DNA of 22,313 nucleotides from a virus: positions 1 through 22,313 of the IMG/VR virus record IMGVR_UViG_3300020020_000165. One strand, given 5' to 3'. Every line of letters starts with the position of its first letter. Position 1 is the stretch's first letter. The notes under the pieces were generated by a model. It saw only the letters and a program-made list of their open reading frames with translations, had not been told where the DNA came from and did no database searches. Position numbers and translations under genes: made by a program. Shown piece by piece: positions 1 to 7,555 of the stretch.

Positions 1-188
1 CCCTCACGCACCTTCCTGCACGGCTGGGCCCCCAAAATGACCCATGGGGAGGACACTTTTCGCCCCTAAACCCTTTGCTCTCAATAGGTTACGGGCTCGA
101 GCCTCCAAATAACCGTAGCGCGACCGACGACAGATCCCGTACCAACTCGACCGGAAACCCGGCGGGACCCTCGACAGGAGTGCCACAC
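1..188. other. Non-coding leader upstream of terS; possible packaging-site region
   Basis: This stretch has no convincing gene: the reading frame that opens at 75 runs into terS but lacks the G/C third-position bias before 189. It holds a nested dyad at 87-114. If the window is a closed circle, it joins the 60 bases after the HNH gene to give a gap of about 248 bp between HNH and terS, where cos or pac sites often lie. No promoter matching the sigma-70 consensus was found. Confidence 0.5.
87..114. promoter_or_regulatory. Nested inverted repeat upstream of terS
   Basis: The arms GGTTA (87-91) and TAACC (110-114) enclose a perfect 10-bp palindrome, GGCTCGAGCC (94-103). The two dyads are offset by about 2 bp. 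Its place about 75 bp before terS fits a terminase recognition element or an operator. Neither role can be shown from sequence alone. Confidence 0.35.
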
Positions 189-659
189 ATGCCACGACAA
201 TCCGCCGCCTTAAAGGTCCTCCGCGGGAACCCCGGCCAGCGTCCGATCCTCCCCGACGTAACCCCCGCGCCGCCCCTGGACCCCGAACCGCCGCTCGAGC
301 TCGGGACGAACGCGGTCGCCCGCGCGGAGTGGTACCGCGTCGTGCCGACCCTTATCGAGTGCCGACAGGTCACCGTCACCGACCGCGCGGTCGTGATCGC
401 CTATTGCCTCGCCTGGGCGCAATGGCGCGCCCTGGACCTCCAGGCGGCGCGCGAGCCCTTCGTCATCGAACGCGCGGCGGGGTCCGTCATGCCGAACCCG
501 CTCGTCGGGATGGCCCGCGAGGCGCTCACGCAACTCGTGAAGCTCTCGACGGAGCTCGGGCTCACCCCCGCGAGCCGCGCGAAGGTGTCCGCCTCGACGG
601 CGCCCGCCGCGCTCGCGACGAGCGCCCCGGTCGGGAAATGGGGCGCGCTCCTGAAATGA
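189..659 (+). CDS. terS: Terminase small subunit, P27 family
   Basis: This is the DNA-recognition subunit of the packaging motor, which hands concatemeric phage DNA to TerL. The 156-aa product begins with a basic stretch containing LRGNPGQRP (about residues 10-18), a hallmark of P27-type small terminases. A helical core follows with a conserved-looking Trp (AEWYRVVPTL) and the family ending GLTPASRAKVSAS. I chose the ATG at 189 because AGGAG lies 8 bases upstream and the family N-terminus starts there; an in-frame ATG at 75 would add 38 residues with poor codon bias and no family match. The next gene starts in an ATGA overlap at the stop codon. The terL gene lies 585 bp downstream, after an inserted gene and a micro-gene. 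Confidence 0.88.
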   Translation: MPRQSAALKVLRGNPGQRPILPDVTPAPPLDPEPPLELGTNAVARAEWYRVVPTLIECRQVTVTDRAVVIAYCLAWAQWRALDLQAAREPFVIERAAGSVMPNPLVGMAREALTQLVKLSTELGLTPASRAKVSASTAPAALATSAPVGKWGALLK

Positions 660-1156
660 GCGCCAAGACAACGCCGCCCGCCCCGCCTGCGCCTGTGGAG
701 GCGCTTATGGCTCGTGCGGTACAGCGGTTGGCGTTGCACGGACCGCCGGGAGGGATCAGCCACATTGACGACTGGCTGCGCGATACCCAGATGATCAGCG
801 AATTGCTCGCCGCCCTCCGCTCGTCCCAGGACGCGCAGACGCCTGTGTTGGACCGCGTGATCGCCTACATCGAAGGGGCGATGCGCTCCGGCGGTGTGAC
901 GGCGGCGATCCACGCGACGGCCTTTGAGCGCGGGCACCGTGACGGGCTGCAACACGCGCTGAACGCGATCCAACACGAGATGCAGCAGGGACCCGCCCCG
1001 CCTGCGCCTGTGGACTTTCGCAACGGCTGCGCCTGCCAGTGCTGCGACCACGACGAGGGCAGCGATTGCGGCTGTGACTGCCACTACAAGCCGCCGTGTG
1101 GATTCGACCTAAGCCAGCCTGCCTGCGCCCACACCGCCCCGGAGTCCCCGAGATGA
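656..1156 (+). CDS. Cys-rich hypothetical protein inserted between terS and terL
   Basis: The function is not recognised. The 166-aa product has a Pro-rich N-terminus, a helical middle (about residues 20-115) and a C-terminal block of about 40 residues with many Cys, His and Asp, including CACQCCDHD and CGCDCHYKPPCG. This block probably binds metal. The start at 656 overlaps the terS stop (ATGA) but has a poor ribosome site; an ATG at 707 has GGAGG 5 bases upstream and would give 149 aa, so the start is uncertain. Codon use differs from all neighbours: TTG, CTG, CGT and codons ending in T or A are common, where neighbours use CTC, GTC and CGC. It also contains a 23-bp direct repeat. These signs suggest recent acquisition into the packaging operon. 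Confidence 0.6.
   Translation: MSAKTTPPAPPAPVEALMARAVQRLALHGPPGGISHIDDWLRDTQMISELLAALRSSQDAQTPVLDRVIAYIEGAMRSGGVTAAIHATAFERGHRDGLQHALNAIQHEMQQGPAPPAPVDFRNGCACQCCDHDEGSDCGCDCHYKPPCGFDLSQPACAHTAPESPR
677..1014 (+). repeat. Exact 23-bp direct repeat inside the Cys-rich gene
   Basis: Identical 23-bp copies lie at 677-699 and 992-1014. They are 315 bp apart, a multiple of three, so each encodes PAPPAPV followed by E or D. They flank the helical middle of the protein. The pair could be a duplicated linker or a recombination scar. Confidence 0.85.
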
Positions 1157-1239
1157 CCCCCGAGCGGATCGCCTGGGTCGTGCTCGGCGTAAGCATTCTC
1201 TCGATCGGGCTCTCGGTCCTCGCCGCGCTCGCGGAGTAA
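1153..1239 (+). CDS. 28-aa single-span membrane peptide
   Basis: This small gene starts in an ATGA overlap with the preceding Cys-rich gene and ends four bases before terL. GGAG lies 8 bases upstream of the ATG. The product begins MTPERIAW and then has about 19 uncharged, mostly hydrophobic residues (VVLGVSILSIGLSVLAALA), ending in a Glu. One membrane helix with a short N-terminus outside it is predicted. The G/C third-position bias and tight packing support real coding. The role is unknown. It lies far from the lysis genes, so calling it a holin would be guesswork. Confidence 0.6.
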   Translation: MTPERIAWVVLGVSILSIGLSVLAALAE

Positions 1240-1243
1240 ACGC

Positions 1244-2809
1244 ATGCCGACCGCAACCAAGGGGGAACAGGCGCGCCGCGCGCTCGAGGTGATCAACCGC
1301 CTCACCCATACCAAAGGACCCTTTGCGGGGCACCCCTTCAACCTGCGCCCCTGGCAGACAAAGATCGTGCGGCAACTCTTCACGACGCGCGAGGACGGGC
1401 GCCGCCAGTACCGGACGTGTCTCCTGATGCTCCCGCGCAAGAACGGCAAAACGGAGCTCGCGGCGGCGCTCGCGATCTACTTTCTGATGTTCGACGGGGA
1501 GCGCGGCGGGCAGGTATTCTCCGCCGCCGCCGACCGCGAGCAAGCGGCGCTCGTGTTCCATGCCGCCGCGGCAATGCTCCGCAACGATCCCGAGCTCCTG
1601 GCGTGTGTCGACATCGTCGACAGTCAGAAACGCATCGTCCATCACGGGAGCGGGTCCGTCTATCGGGCCATATCAGCGGAGGCGTACAGCAAACACGGGT
1701 TCGACGCCTCCGCGGTGATTTATGACGAGCTCCACGCGGCGCCGAACCGCGACCTCTGGGACGTGCTCGCGACCTCCCAGGGCGCCCGCGCGCAACCCCT
1801 GATGATGGCGATCACAACCGCGGGGTACGACCGACACTCGATCCTGTGGGAGCTCTACGCGCACGCCTTGAAGGTCCAGGAGAACCCGAAGCTCGACCCG
1901 ACGTTTCTCCCCATCCTCTACGCGGCGCCGCCCGAGGCGGACTGGACCGACGAGCGGGTCTGGAAGAAAGCAAACCCCGCGCTCGGGGACTTCCGGTCGC
2001 TGGAAGATATGCGGGTGATGTCCGCGCGGGCCCGCGAGATCCCCGCCCAGGAGAACGCCTTTCGGCGGCTCTACCTCAATCAATGGACCGAGCAAGCGTC
2101 ACGCTGGATCGGGCTCCCCGCCTGGGATGCCTGTTATGTCGCCCCCGTCGACCATGAGCCCCTGGAGGCGTTCCGCGGGCGTCCCTGCTACATCGGCCTG
2201 GACCTCGCGGCGACGACCGACCTGACCGCGCTCGTGGCGCTCTTCCCCGACGACCAGGGCTCCGGGTTCTCGGTCCTCGCGCGGTTTTTCGTCCCCGCCG
2301 ACCGGATTCGCGACCGCTCGACGCGCGACAAGGTCCCCTACGACCTGTGGGCGCGGGACGGACACCTCACCGCGATCCCGGGTCCGGTGACGGATTACGA
2401 TGTCGTGCGCGCGGTGCTCACGACCTGGGCGGACACCTTCGACGTGAAGGAAATCGCGTACGACCCATGGAACGCGACCGACCTGACGAACCGCCTCATC
2501 GCGGACGGGCTCACCTGTGTCCCGGTGCGGCAATCCTTCGCGGGGCTCGCGGCGCCGACCAAGAGCCTCGAAAAGGCGATCCTGTCGCGGAGCCTCCGCC
2601 ACGACGGACACCCCATCCTCCGGTGGAACGTGTCGAACGTCGCGATTGAACAGGACGCAACCGGGAACCCGCGCCCGTCAAAAAAGCTCTCGACGGAACG
2701 AATCGACGGGGTCGTCGCGCTGATCATGGCGCTCGACCGCGTCGACCGCCACGGGACGACGACGGGTCCCGCGTTCCAATTCTTTACGCTCGGAGGCGCC
2801 AATGGATAA
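1244..2809 (+). CDS. terL: Terminase large subunit (HK97-type)
   Basis: This is the ATP-driven packaging motor and headful or cos nuclease that docks on the portal. The 521-aa product has an N-terminal ATPase with an adenine-side LRPWQ motif (35-39), Walker A PRKNGKT (64-70), Walker B AVIYDELHA (157-165, acidic pair D161-E162) and coupling motif ITTAG (190-194). The C-terminal RNase H-like nuclease shows GLDLA (D320), AYDPWN (D407) and RIDGVVALIMAL (D489), a plausible three-Asp metal site. Length and motif order fit the HK97-type large terminases (Terminase_1). The ATG at 1244 has GGAG 7 bases upstream. It overlaps the next gene by 8 bp. Confidence 0.95.
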   Translation: MPTATKGEQARRALEVINRLTHTKGPFAGHPFNLRPWQTKIVRQLFTTREDGRRQYRTCLLMLPRKNGKTELAAALAIYFLMFDGERGGQVFSAAADREQAALVFHAAAAMLRNDPELLACVDIVDSQKRIVHHGSGSVYRAISAEAYSKHGFDASAVIYDELHAAPNRDLWDVLATSQGARAQPLMMAITTAGYDRHSILWELYAHALKVQENPKLDPTFLPILYAAPPEADWTDERVWKKANPALGDFRSLEDMRVMSARAREIPAQENAFRRLYLNQWTEQASRWIGLPAWDACYVAPVDHEPLEAFRGRPCYIGLDLAATTDLTALVALFPDDQGSGFSVLARFFVPADRIRDRSTRDKVPYDLWARDGHLTAIPGPVTDYDVVRAVLTTWADTFDVKEIAYDPWNATDLTNRLIADGLTCVPVRQSFAGLAAPTKSLEKAILSRSLRHDGHPILRWNVSNVAIEQDATGNPRPSKKLSTERIDGVVALIMALDRVDRHGTTTGPAFQFFTLGGANG

Positions 2810-2993
2810 CGCTCGCCGCCGCCCTGGTCGACCCCGCCGCGAGCCGCCGACCGCCGTCCATGTGAAGCTCCCGCCTGGGACCTACGATGCCGCCTTCCGC
2901 GCCGCCGCCCGCGCCCACGTCACCGTTCCCGAGCTCGTGCGGCGGGCGCTCGACGCGCGCCTCGCGGACGAGCCCGCCTCAACCGTGAAATAG
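2802..2993 (+). CDS. Small ribbon-helix-helix (CopG/Arc-like) protein
   Basis: The 63-aa product has a basic N-terminal arm (RRRPGRPRREPP) followed by AVHVKLPPGTYDAAFRAAAR, a beta strand and first helix, and VTVPELVRRALDARL as the second helix. This is the layout of dimeric ribbon-helix-helix DNA-binding proteins. Such proteins usually act as repressors binding short inverted repeats. GGAGG lies 5 bases before the ATG, which sits inside the end of terL. The 53-bp gap that follows holds CCCGCG (3010-3015) and CGCGGG (3037-3042), a candidate operator or leader hairpin before the capsid gene. Its target is not known. Confidence 0.7.
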   Translation: MDNARRRPGRPRREPPTAVHVKLPPGTYDAAFRAAARAHVTVPELVRRALDARLADEPASTVK

Positions 2994-3046
2994 TCGGATA
3001 CCGAAAACTCCCGCGGCGCCCCGCCTGAGGCATAGTCGCGGGTGCG

Positions 3047-4978
3047 ATGGCGCTCCATACCGATCTTGACCTCACGGTAAAGGCGCTCGACGACGGCGCC
3101 CGCGAGCTCCACGGGCTCGCGACGACCGCCGACCGGGACCGCCGCGGCGACATCGTCGACCCCCTGGGGGTCCGGTGTACGAACCCGCTCCCGCTCTTGT
3201 GGCAGCACGACACGACGAAACCCGTCGGGACCGTGACGCTCGGCACGCCGACCCGTGACGGGGTCCCCTTCGTCGCGCGGATCCCGCGCCTCACGACGCC
3301 GGGGATCCTGAAAGACCGCGTCGACGAGGCGTGGCAGAGTCTCACCGCGGGGCTCGTGCGGTTCGTGTCGATCGGCTACCGCGCGACCGCCGACGCGATG
3401 TCCGCGCTCCCCGGCGGCGGGACCCGGTTCGCCTCGTGCGACGTGTACGAGCTCTCGCTCGTCACCGTCCCCGCGAACGGCTCCGCGCGCATCCTCGCGA
3501 CCTCCGCGGTCGCCTCCCTGGCGGGCGCCTCCGCCGCACCCACGATCACCCCCGGCGGCGCCTCGCCAGTTACTCGCCGAGGCGAACCCATGACGACCGC
3601 CGAACAGATCCAGCAGTACAGCAACGCTCGCGCCCCGAAGGTCGCGCGCATGCAAGCCCTGATGAGCTCCGCCGCCGAGGCGAACGCGACGCTCGACCCC
3701 GCCCAGGCGGAGGATTACGACGCGCTCGAGCTCGAGGTGAAGAGCATCGACGCGCACCTCGTGCGGCTCCGCGCGTCGGAGACCCTCGCGGCGACCCAGG
3801 CGGTCGCCCCGGTCGTCACCCGCGCCGCGGGCGGGTTCGGGAACACCCCGACCTATCCGACCATCTCCGTCCGGTCGAACGTCCCCCAGGGGACCGCGTT
3901 CGTCCGCGCGGCGATGGCCCTGGGCGCCGCCAACGGCGACCACTACCGCGCGATGGAAATCGCGAAGCAGTGGAAGAGCTCGACCCCTGAGGTAGAGCTC
4001 TACCTCAAAGCCGCGGTCGCCCCCGGCAACACGACCGATGCGACCTGGGCGGGCCCGCTCGCGGTGATGACGAACGTAACGAACGAGTTCATCTCGCTCC
4101 TGCACCCGCGGACGATCCTGGGCAAGATCCCCGGTCTCACGAAGGTCCCGTTCAACACGAACGTCCCAAGCCAGACCGCGGGCGGGGTGTACTCCTGGGT
4201 CGGACAGGGCGCGCCCAAGCCGGTCACCTCGCTCGGGTTCGGCACGGTGAACCTGGGGATCAACAAGGTTGCCGGGATCATCATCCTCACGGAAGAGCTC
4301 GTGCGGAATTCGACCCCATCGGCGGAGGATGTGGTCCGCAAGAACATGATCGAAGGGATCGCGAGCTTCCTCGATCAGCAGTTCATCGATCCCGCCGCGG
4401 CGCCCGTCCCAGGGGTCTCCCCTGGGTCGATCACGAACGGCACCCCGACGGCGGGCGCCTCCAGCGGCGACCCGCTCACCGACCTGCATACGCTCGCGTC
4501 GGTGTTCGCGATGAATAACATCCCGGTCGCGGGGCTCGTCGTGATCATGTCGGAGACCAACGCCTTTACGATGGGCGGGATGATGAATGCCTCCGGGGCG
4601 CCCGTGTTCCCGGGTGTCGGCGCCGACGGCGGCGCCTACCGCGGCATGACGATCCTGCCGAGCAACCACGCGGGGACGAACGTCATCGCCTTGCAGCCGC
4701 CGCTCGTCCTCTACGCGGACGACGGCGGAGTGACGATCGACGTGTCGCGCGAGGCGGCGGTGCAGATGGACTCGGCGCCGACCGGGGACGGAACGGGCAT
4801 GACGAGCCTGTGGCAAGCGAACTTGGTCGGGTTGAGAGCCGAAAGGTTTATCACCTGGAAGCGCGCGAACATCAACGCGGTGCGCTACATCACGGGCGCG
4901 ACCTACGTCCCGCCCGCCCCCGGCGGCGGGGTCACCCGCGCCCCCGAGGGGAACGGGCGCGCCGCGAAGAACGCCTAG
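3047..4978 (+). CDS. Fused prohead protease and HK97-fold major capsid protein
   Basis: One 643-aa frame encodes two normally separate proteins. Residues 1-155 match the HK97 prohead protease (peptidase S78): LLWQHD with candidate His54, FVSIGYRA with candidate Ser108, and YELSLVTVPAN with candidate Glu135. Residues 156-181 are an Ala/Pro/Gly linker. Residues 182-250 look like the helical delta or scaffold domain, and about 270-620 the capsid shell domain, with features such as GTAFVRAAMA and LTEELVRNS. The delta domain is probably removed near residues 255-270. An in-frame ATG at codon 182 with its own ribosome site could also give capsid protein alone. The first ATG at 3047 has no good Shine-Dalgarno sequence, so this start is less certain. 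Confidence 0.9.
   Translation: MALHTDLDLTVKALDDGARELHGLATTADRDRRGDIVDPLGVRCTNPLPLLWQHDTTKPVGTVTLGTPTRDGVPFVARIPRLTTPGILKDRVDEAWQSLTAGLVRFVSIGYRATADAMSALPGGGTRFASCDVYELSLVTVPANGSARILATSAVASLAGASAAPTITPGGASPVTRRGEPMTTAEQIQQYSNARAPKVARMQALMSSAAEANATLDPAQAEDYDALELEVKSIDAHLVRLRASETLAATQAVAPVVTRAAGGFGNTPTYPTISVRSNVPQGTAFVRAAMALGAANGDHYRAMEIAKQWKSSTPEVELYLKAAVAPGNTTDATWAGPLAVMTNVTNEFISLLHPRTILGKIPGLTKVPFNTNVPSQTAGGVYSWVGQGAPKPVTSLGFGTVNLGINKVAGIIILTEELVRNSTPSAEDVVRKNMIEGIASFLDQQFIDPAAAPVPGVSPGSITNGTPTAGASSGDPLTDLHTLASVFAMNNIPVAGLVVIMSETNAFTMGGMMNASGAPVFPGVGADGGAYRGMTILPSNHAGTNVIALQPPLVLYADDGGVTIDVSREAAVQMDSAPTGDGTGMTSLWQANLVGLRAERFITWKRANINAVRYITGATYVPPAPGGGVTRAPEGNGRAAKNA
3579..3592 (+). promoter_or_regulatory. 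Candidate internal ribosome site and start for capsid-only product
   Basis: Within the protease-capsid gene, GAGG (3579-3582) stands 7 bases before an in-frame ATG (3590-3592) that begins MTTAEQIQQY, the natural start of a capsid delta domain. The codons just before it (CCA GTT ACT CGC CGA GGC GAA CCC) break the local G/C-ending habit, as an old intergenic leader would. Translation from here would give 462 aa. Confidence 0.5.
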
Positions 4979-4981
4979 CCC

Positions 4982-6385
4982 ATGCGGCTCCCCGGAGGGT
5001 TTGACGTACGGCTCACGGTGACGCGGTCACCGGGCGCGCTCACCCCGCCCAGTACGGGCGGGAGTGGGTCGCGCGGCTGGTGGCCCATCGTACGCGAGCC
5101 CTTCGCGGGCGCATGGCAACGCAACCTTGAAACCCAGGCGGACACGGTCCTCGGCAACCCGACCGTGTTCGCCTGTACGTCCCTCATCGCGCAGGATGTC
5201 GGCAAGGTCCGCCTCGCGCTCGTGGAAGAGGTGGGACGCGGGATCTGGGAAGAGACCGACTCCCCGGCGTTTTCGCCCGTCCTCCGCAAACCGAACCACT
5301 ATCAGACCGCGGTGAAGTTCCGAGAGCAATGGATGCTCTCGAAACTGATCCACGGGAACACGTACGCCTTGAAGCAACGCGACGACCGCGGGGTGGTCCG
5401 CGCGCTCTACATCCTCGACCCGACGAAGGTGCGCCCGCTCATCGCGCCCGACGGCTCGGTGTTCTACGAGCTCCAGCGGGACGACCTCGCGGGGCTCACC
5501 GCCGACCGCGTCGCCGAAGTGCCACGCCTCGCGGTCCCTGCGCGCGAAGTGATCCACGACCTGATGGTCCCGCTCTACCATCCGCTTGTCGGGGTGTCGC
5601 CCATCTTCGCGTGCGCGCTCGCGGCGACCCAGGGGTCGAAGATCCAGAGCAACTCCGCGGCGCTCTTCGCGAATATGTCGCAACCCGGCGGGATCCTCAC
5701 CGCGCCCGGAGCGATCACGAAGGAAACCGCGCAACGGTTGAAGGACGATTTCCAGAGCAACCACGGCGGCGCGAACCTGGGCGCGATCATGGTCGCCGGG
5801 GACGGGCTGAAATACGAGCCCTTGTCGGTCTCCGCGGTCGACAGTCAATTGATCGAGCAACTCAAATGGACCGTCGAAACCATTTGCTCGTGCTATCACG
5901 TCCCCGCGGCGCTCATCGATTCGTCGCACGCACCCCCGTACGCCAACTCTGAACCCTTGACCCAGCAGTACTACAGTCAATGCTTGCAGAGCCTCATGGT
6001 CTCAATGGAGCTCTCGCTTGACGAAGGCCTGGAGCTCCCGCGCGGGCTCGGGACCGCCTTCGACATCGACGATCTGATCTGGATGGACACCGCGACGAAA
6101 ACGAAAGCCGCGGGGGATGCGATCGGGTCGGGCGCCTTGACCCCGAACGAGGCGCGCAAAAAGTTCTACGGGCTCCGCGGGGTCGTCGGCGGAGATACCC
6201 CCTACATGCAATCCCAGTACTACGCGCTCGACGCGCTCGCGGCGCGGGATGCGACAGGCGCCGCCCCCCAGGCGGGCCCGCCAGTCCCCGCGCCCGTTCC
6301 CGCGCTGGAAGTCACCGCGTCGCTCGCGCTCGACGAGCTCGGGCCCAGGGTCGCGGACCTGTTCCGCTTGGAGCTCGTGGCGTGA
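4982..6385 (+). CDS. Portal protein, HK97 family
   Basis: The portal is the dodecameric ring at one capsid vertex through which DNA enters and to which the connector binds. The 467-aa product has the family's early WWPIVREPFAGAWQ segment, then NPTVFACTSLIAQDVGKV, FREQWMLSKLIHGNTYAL, HPLVGVSPIFACA, and a late LDEGLELPRGL segment before a Pro/Ala-rich tail (about 415-440). Size and order fit Phage_portal (PF04860). The ATG lies three bases after the capsid stop, with no clear Shine-Dalgarno sequence; translation is probably coupled. The gene follows the capsid gene rather than preceding the protease, which is unusual. A GTGA overlap joins it to the next gene. Confidence 0.92.
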   Translation: MRLPGGFDVRLTVTRSPGALTPPSTGGSGSRGWWPIVREPFAGAWQRNLETQADTVLGNPTVFACTSLIAQDVGKVRLALVEEVGRGIWEETDSPAFSPVLRKPNHYQTAVKFREQWMLSKLIHGNTYALKQRDDRGVVRALYILDPTKVRPLIAPDGSVFYELQRDDLAGLTADRVAEVPRLAVPAREVIHDLMVPLYHPLVGVSPIFACALAATQGSKIQSNSAALFANMSQPGGILTAPGAITKETAQRLKDDFQSNHGGANLGAIMVAGDGLKYEPLSVSAVDSQLIEQLKWTVETICSCYHVPAALIDSSHAPPYANSEPLTQQYYSQCLQSLMVSMELSLDEGLELPRGLGTAFDIDDLIWMDTATKTKAAGDAIGSGALTPNEARKKFYGLRGVVGGDTPYMQSQYYALDALAARDATGAAPQAGPPVPAPVPALEVTASLALDELGPRVADLFRLELVA

Positions 6386-6885
6386 CTGATCCTGAACTGC
6401 AAGCGATCGTCCGCGGGCTCGTCCCCGCGGTCCGCGAGCTCGTCACCGCGGCGCTCACCCCGGTCGTCGCGCGCCTCGCGGCAATCGAAGCCACCCCGCC
6501 CGCTCGTGACGGGCGCGACGGACAGCCGGGACCGCCTGGACCGCCTGGACGTGACGGCACCGACGGCGCGGCGGGCGGGGACGGTCTCCCAGGACGGGAC
6601 GGGCTCGGGCTCGACGAGCTCACCGCGAGTTACGACGGCGCGCGCGGTCTCACCCTCACCCTGCGCGGTGGGGAGCGCGCCCAGGTCGTCGCCCTGGAGC
6701 TCCCGGTCCCGCTCTACCGCGGGGTCTGGCAGAAGAGCGCCGCCTACACCCGCGGGGACTGCGTCACCTTCGGCGGCTCCCTGTGGCACGCGAACGGGCC
6801 CGCGGCGCCCGACACGAAGCCGGGGGACGGATCGACGACGTGGCAACTCGCGGTCAAGCGCGGGCAGGACGGGCGGAGCGCGTAA
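6382..6885 (+). CDS. Collagen-like protein with a carbohydrate-binding-like C-terminus
   Basis: The 167-aa product starts with a helical segment (1-38). About eleven Gly-X-Y triplets follow (44-76), including PGPPGPPGRDG, which should form a short collagen-type triple helix. The C-terminal part (about 108-160) has YRGVWQKSAAYTRGDCVTF, GSLWHANG and a late TTWQLAVKRG. This pattern resembles the small CBM5/12-type chitin/cellulose-binding fold. The protein is probably trimeric and exposed on the virion, perhaps a head or neck decoration that helps the phage stick to polysaccharide. The start is GTG at 6382, overlapping the portal stop; an ATG for the next gene overlaps this gene's TAA. Confidence 0.7.
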   Translation: MTDPELQAIVRGLVPAVRELVTAALTPVVARLAAIEATPPARDGRDGQPGPPGPPGRDGTDGAAGGDGLPGRDGLGLDELTASYDGARGLTLTLRGGERAQVVALELPVPLYRGVWQKSAAYTRGDCVTFGGSLWHANGPAAPDTKPGDGSTTWQLAVKRGQDGRSA

Positions 6886-7193
6886 TGGCAACCCCGCTGA
6901 TCTCCCTGGACGCGGCAAAGCGGCATCTCCGGATCCCGGTCGCGGAGACCCGCGAGGACGCGGAGCTCACCGCGGTCGTCGACGAAGCCTCCGACGTGAT
7001 CCTCGTCTATCTGAAACGCGCGCCCGACGCGCCGGTCTGGGACGAGACCACGACCCCGCCCCGCATCCAGGCGGCGGTAAAACTCATGCTCGGCTACCTG
7101 TGGACCGCCCGCGATGATCAGGCGGAAGCCGAGCGGACGTGGAAGGCGATTACGTGGCTGTTGGAGCGGGACCGGGACCCCGCGCTCGCATGA
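6885..7193 (+). CDS. Head-tail connector (HK97 gp6-like adaptor)
   Basis: The adaptor ring binds under the portal and starts the neck. The 102-aa product is all-helical in appearance: ISLDAAKRHLRIP at the N-terminus is the usual opening of gp6-like connectors, followed by TREDAELTAVVDEASDVILVYLK and a third helical region PPRIQAAVKLMLGYLWTARDD. Length is typical of the family (PF05135). GGAG lies 6 bases upstream, and the ATG shares one base with the preceding stop. The gene is followed by head closure in an ATGA overlap, matching the standard neck order. Confidence 0.85.
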   Translation: MATPLISLDAAKRHLRIPVAETREDAELTAVVDEASDVILVYLKRAPDAPVWDETTTPPRIQAAVKLMLGYLWTARDDQAEAERTWKAITWLLERDRDPALA

Positions 7194-7555
7194 GCGGCCC
7201 GACGGTCCCGACCGGGGAGCGCCGACACTGGGCGGAGGTCTGGACCCCCGCCGGGGCGCCCGTCCACGACGGGGACGGCTCCTATACGACCGCCTGGACG
7301 CGCGGCCTCGACTGGGCGGTACAGGTCCGCCCCGCGTCGCAACAGGAGCTCGCGCGGCTCGGGACCTCCATCGGCTCGGCGACCCATCTCGTCACCGGGC
7401 GGTTTCACGACGGGGTGACGCTCGCGGCGCGCCTCGTCCTCCGCGGGCGGACCTTTGAAGTCACCTCCGTCCTCGTCCCCGACGAGCTCGACATCGAAAC
7501 GGTCGCGGTCTGCGCCGAGCTCGTCGGCACCCCGCCGCCGACGGAGGCGGGCTAG
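7190..7555 (+). CDS. Head closure / head-tail joining protein
   Basis: This 121-aa protein should form the ring that plugs the connector and accepts the tail. It shows the small beta-barrel pattern of the head-tail joining family (PF05521): TGERRHWAEVWTPAG, WAVQVRPASQQELARLG, then THLVTGRFHDGVTLAARLVLRGRTFEVTSV, where a Thr/Arg-rich strand pair and the RGRTFEV turn are typical. The ATG lies in an ATGA overlap with the connector gene. The call rests on this pattern plus its place between the connector and gp10-like genes. Confidence 0.8.
   Translation: MSGPTVPTGERRHWAEVWTPAGAPVHDGDGSYTTAWTRGLDWAVQVRPASQQELARLGTSIGSATHLVTGRFHDGVTLAARLVLRGRTFEVTSVLVPDELDIETVAVCAELVGTPPPTEAG

Noticed and set aside
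2882-4816. Open minus-strand frame of 644 codons
   Set aside because: It mirrors the protease-capsid and RHH genes; the strong third-position G/C bias suppresses stops on the other strand. The protein is Arg/Gly/Asp-rich with no family pattern.
6516-6600. Short regular DNA repeats resembling a CRISPR array
   Set aside because: They are the Gly-X-Y codons of the collagen-like protein; there are no spacers.
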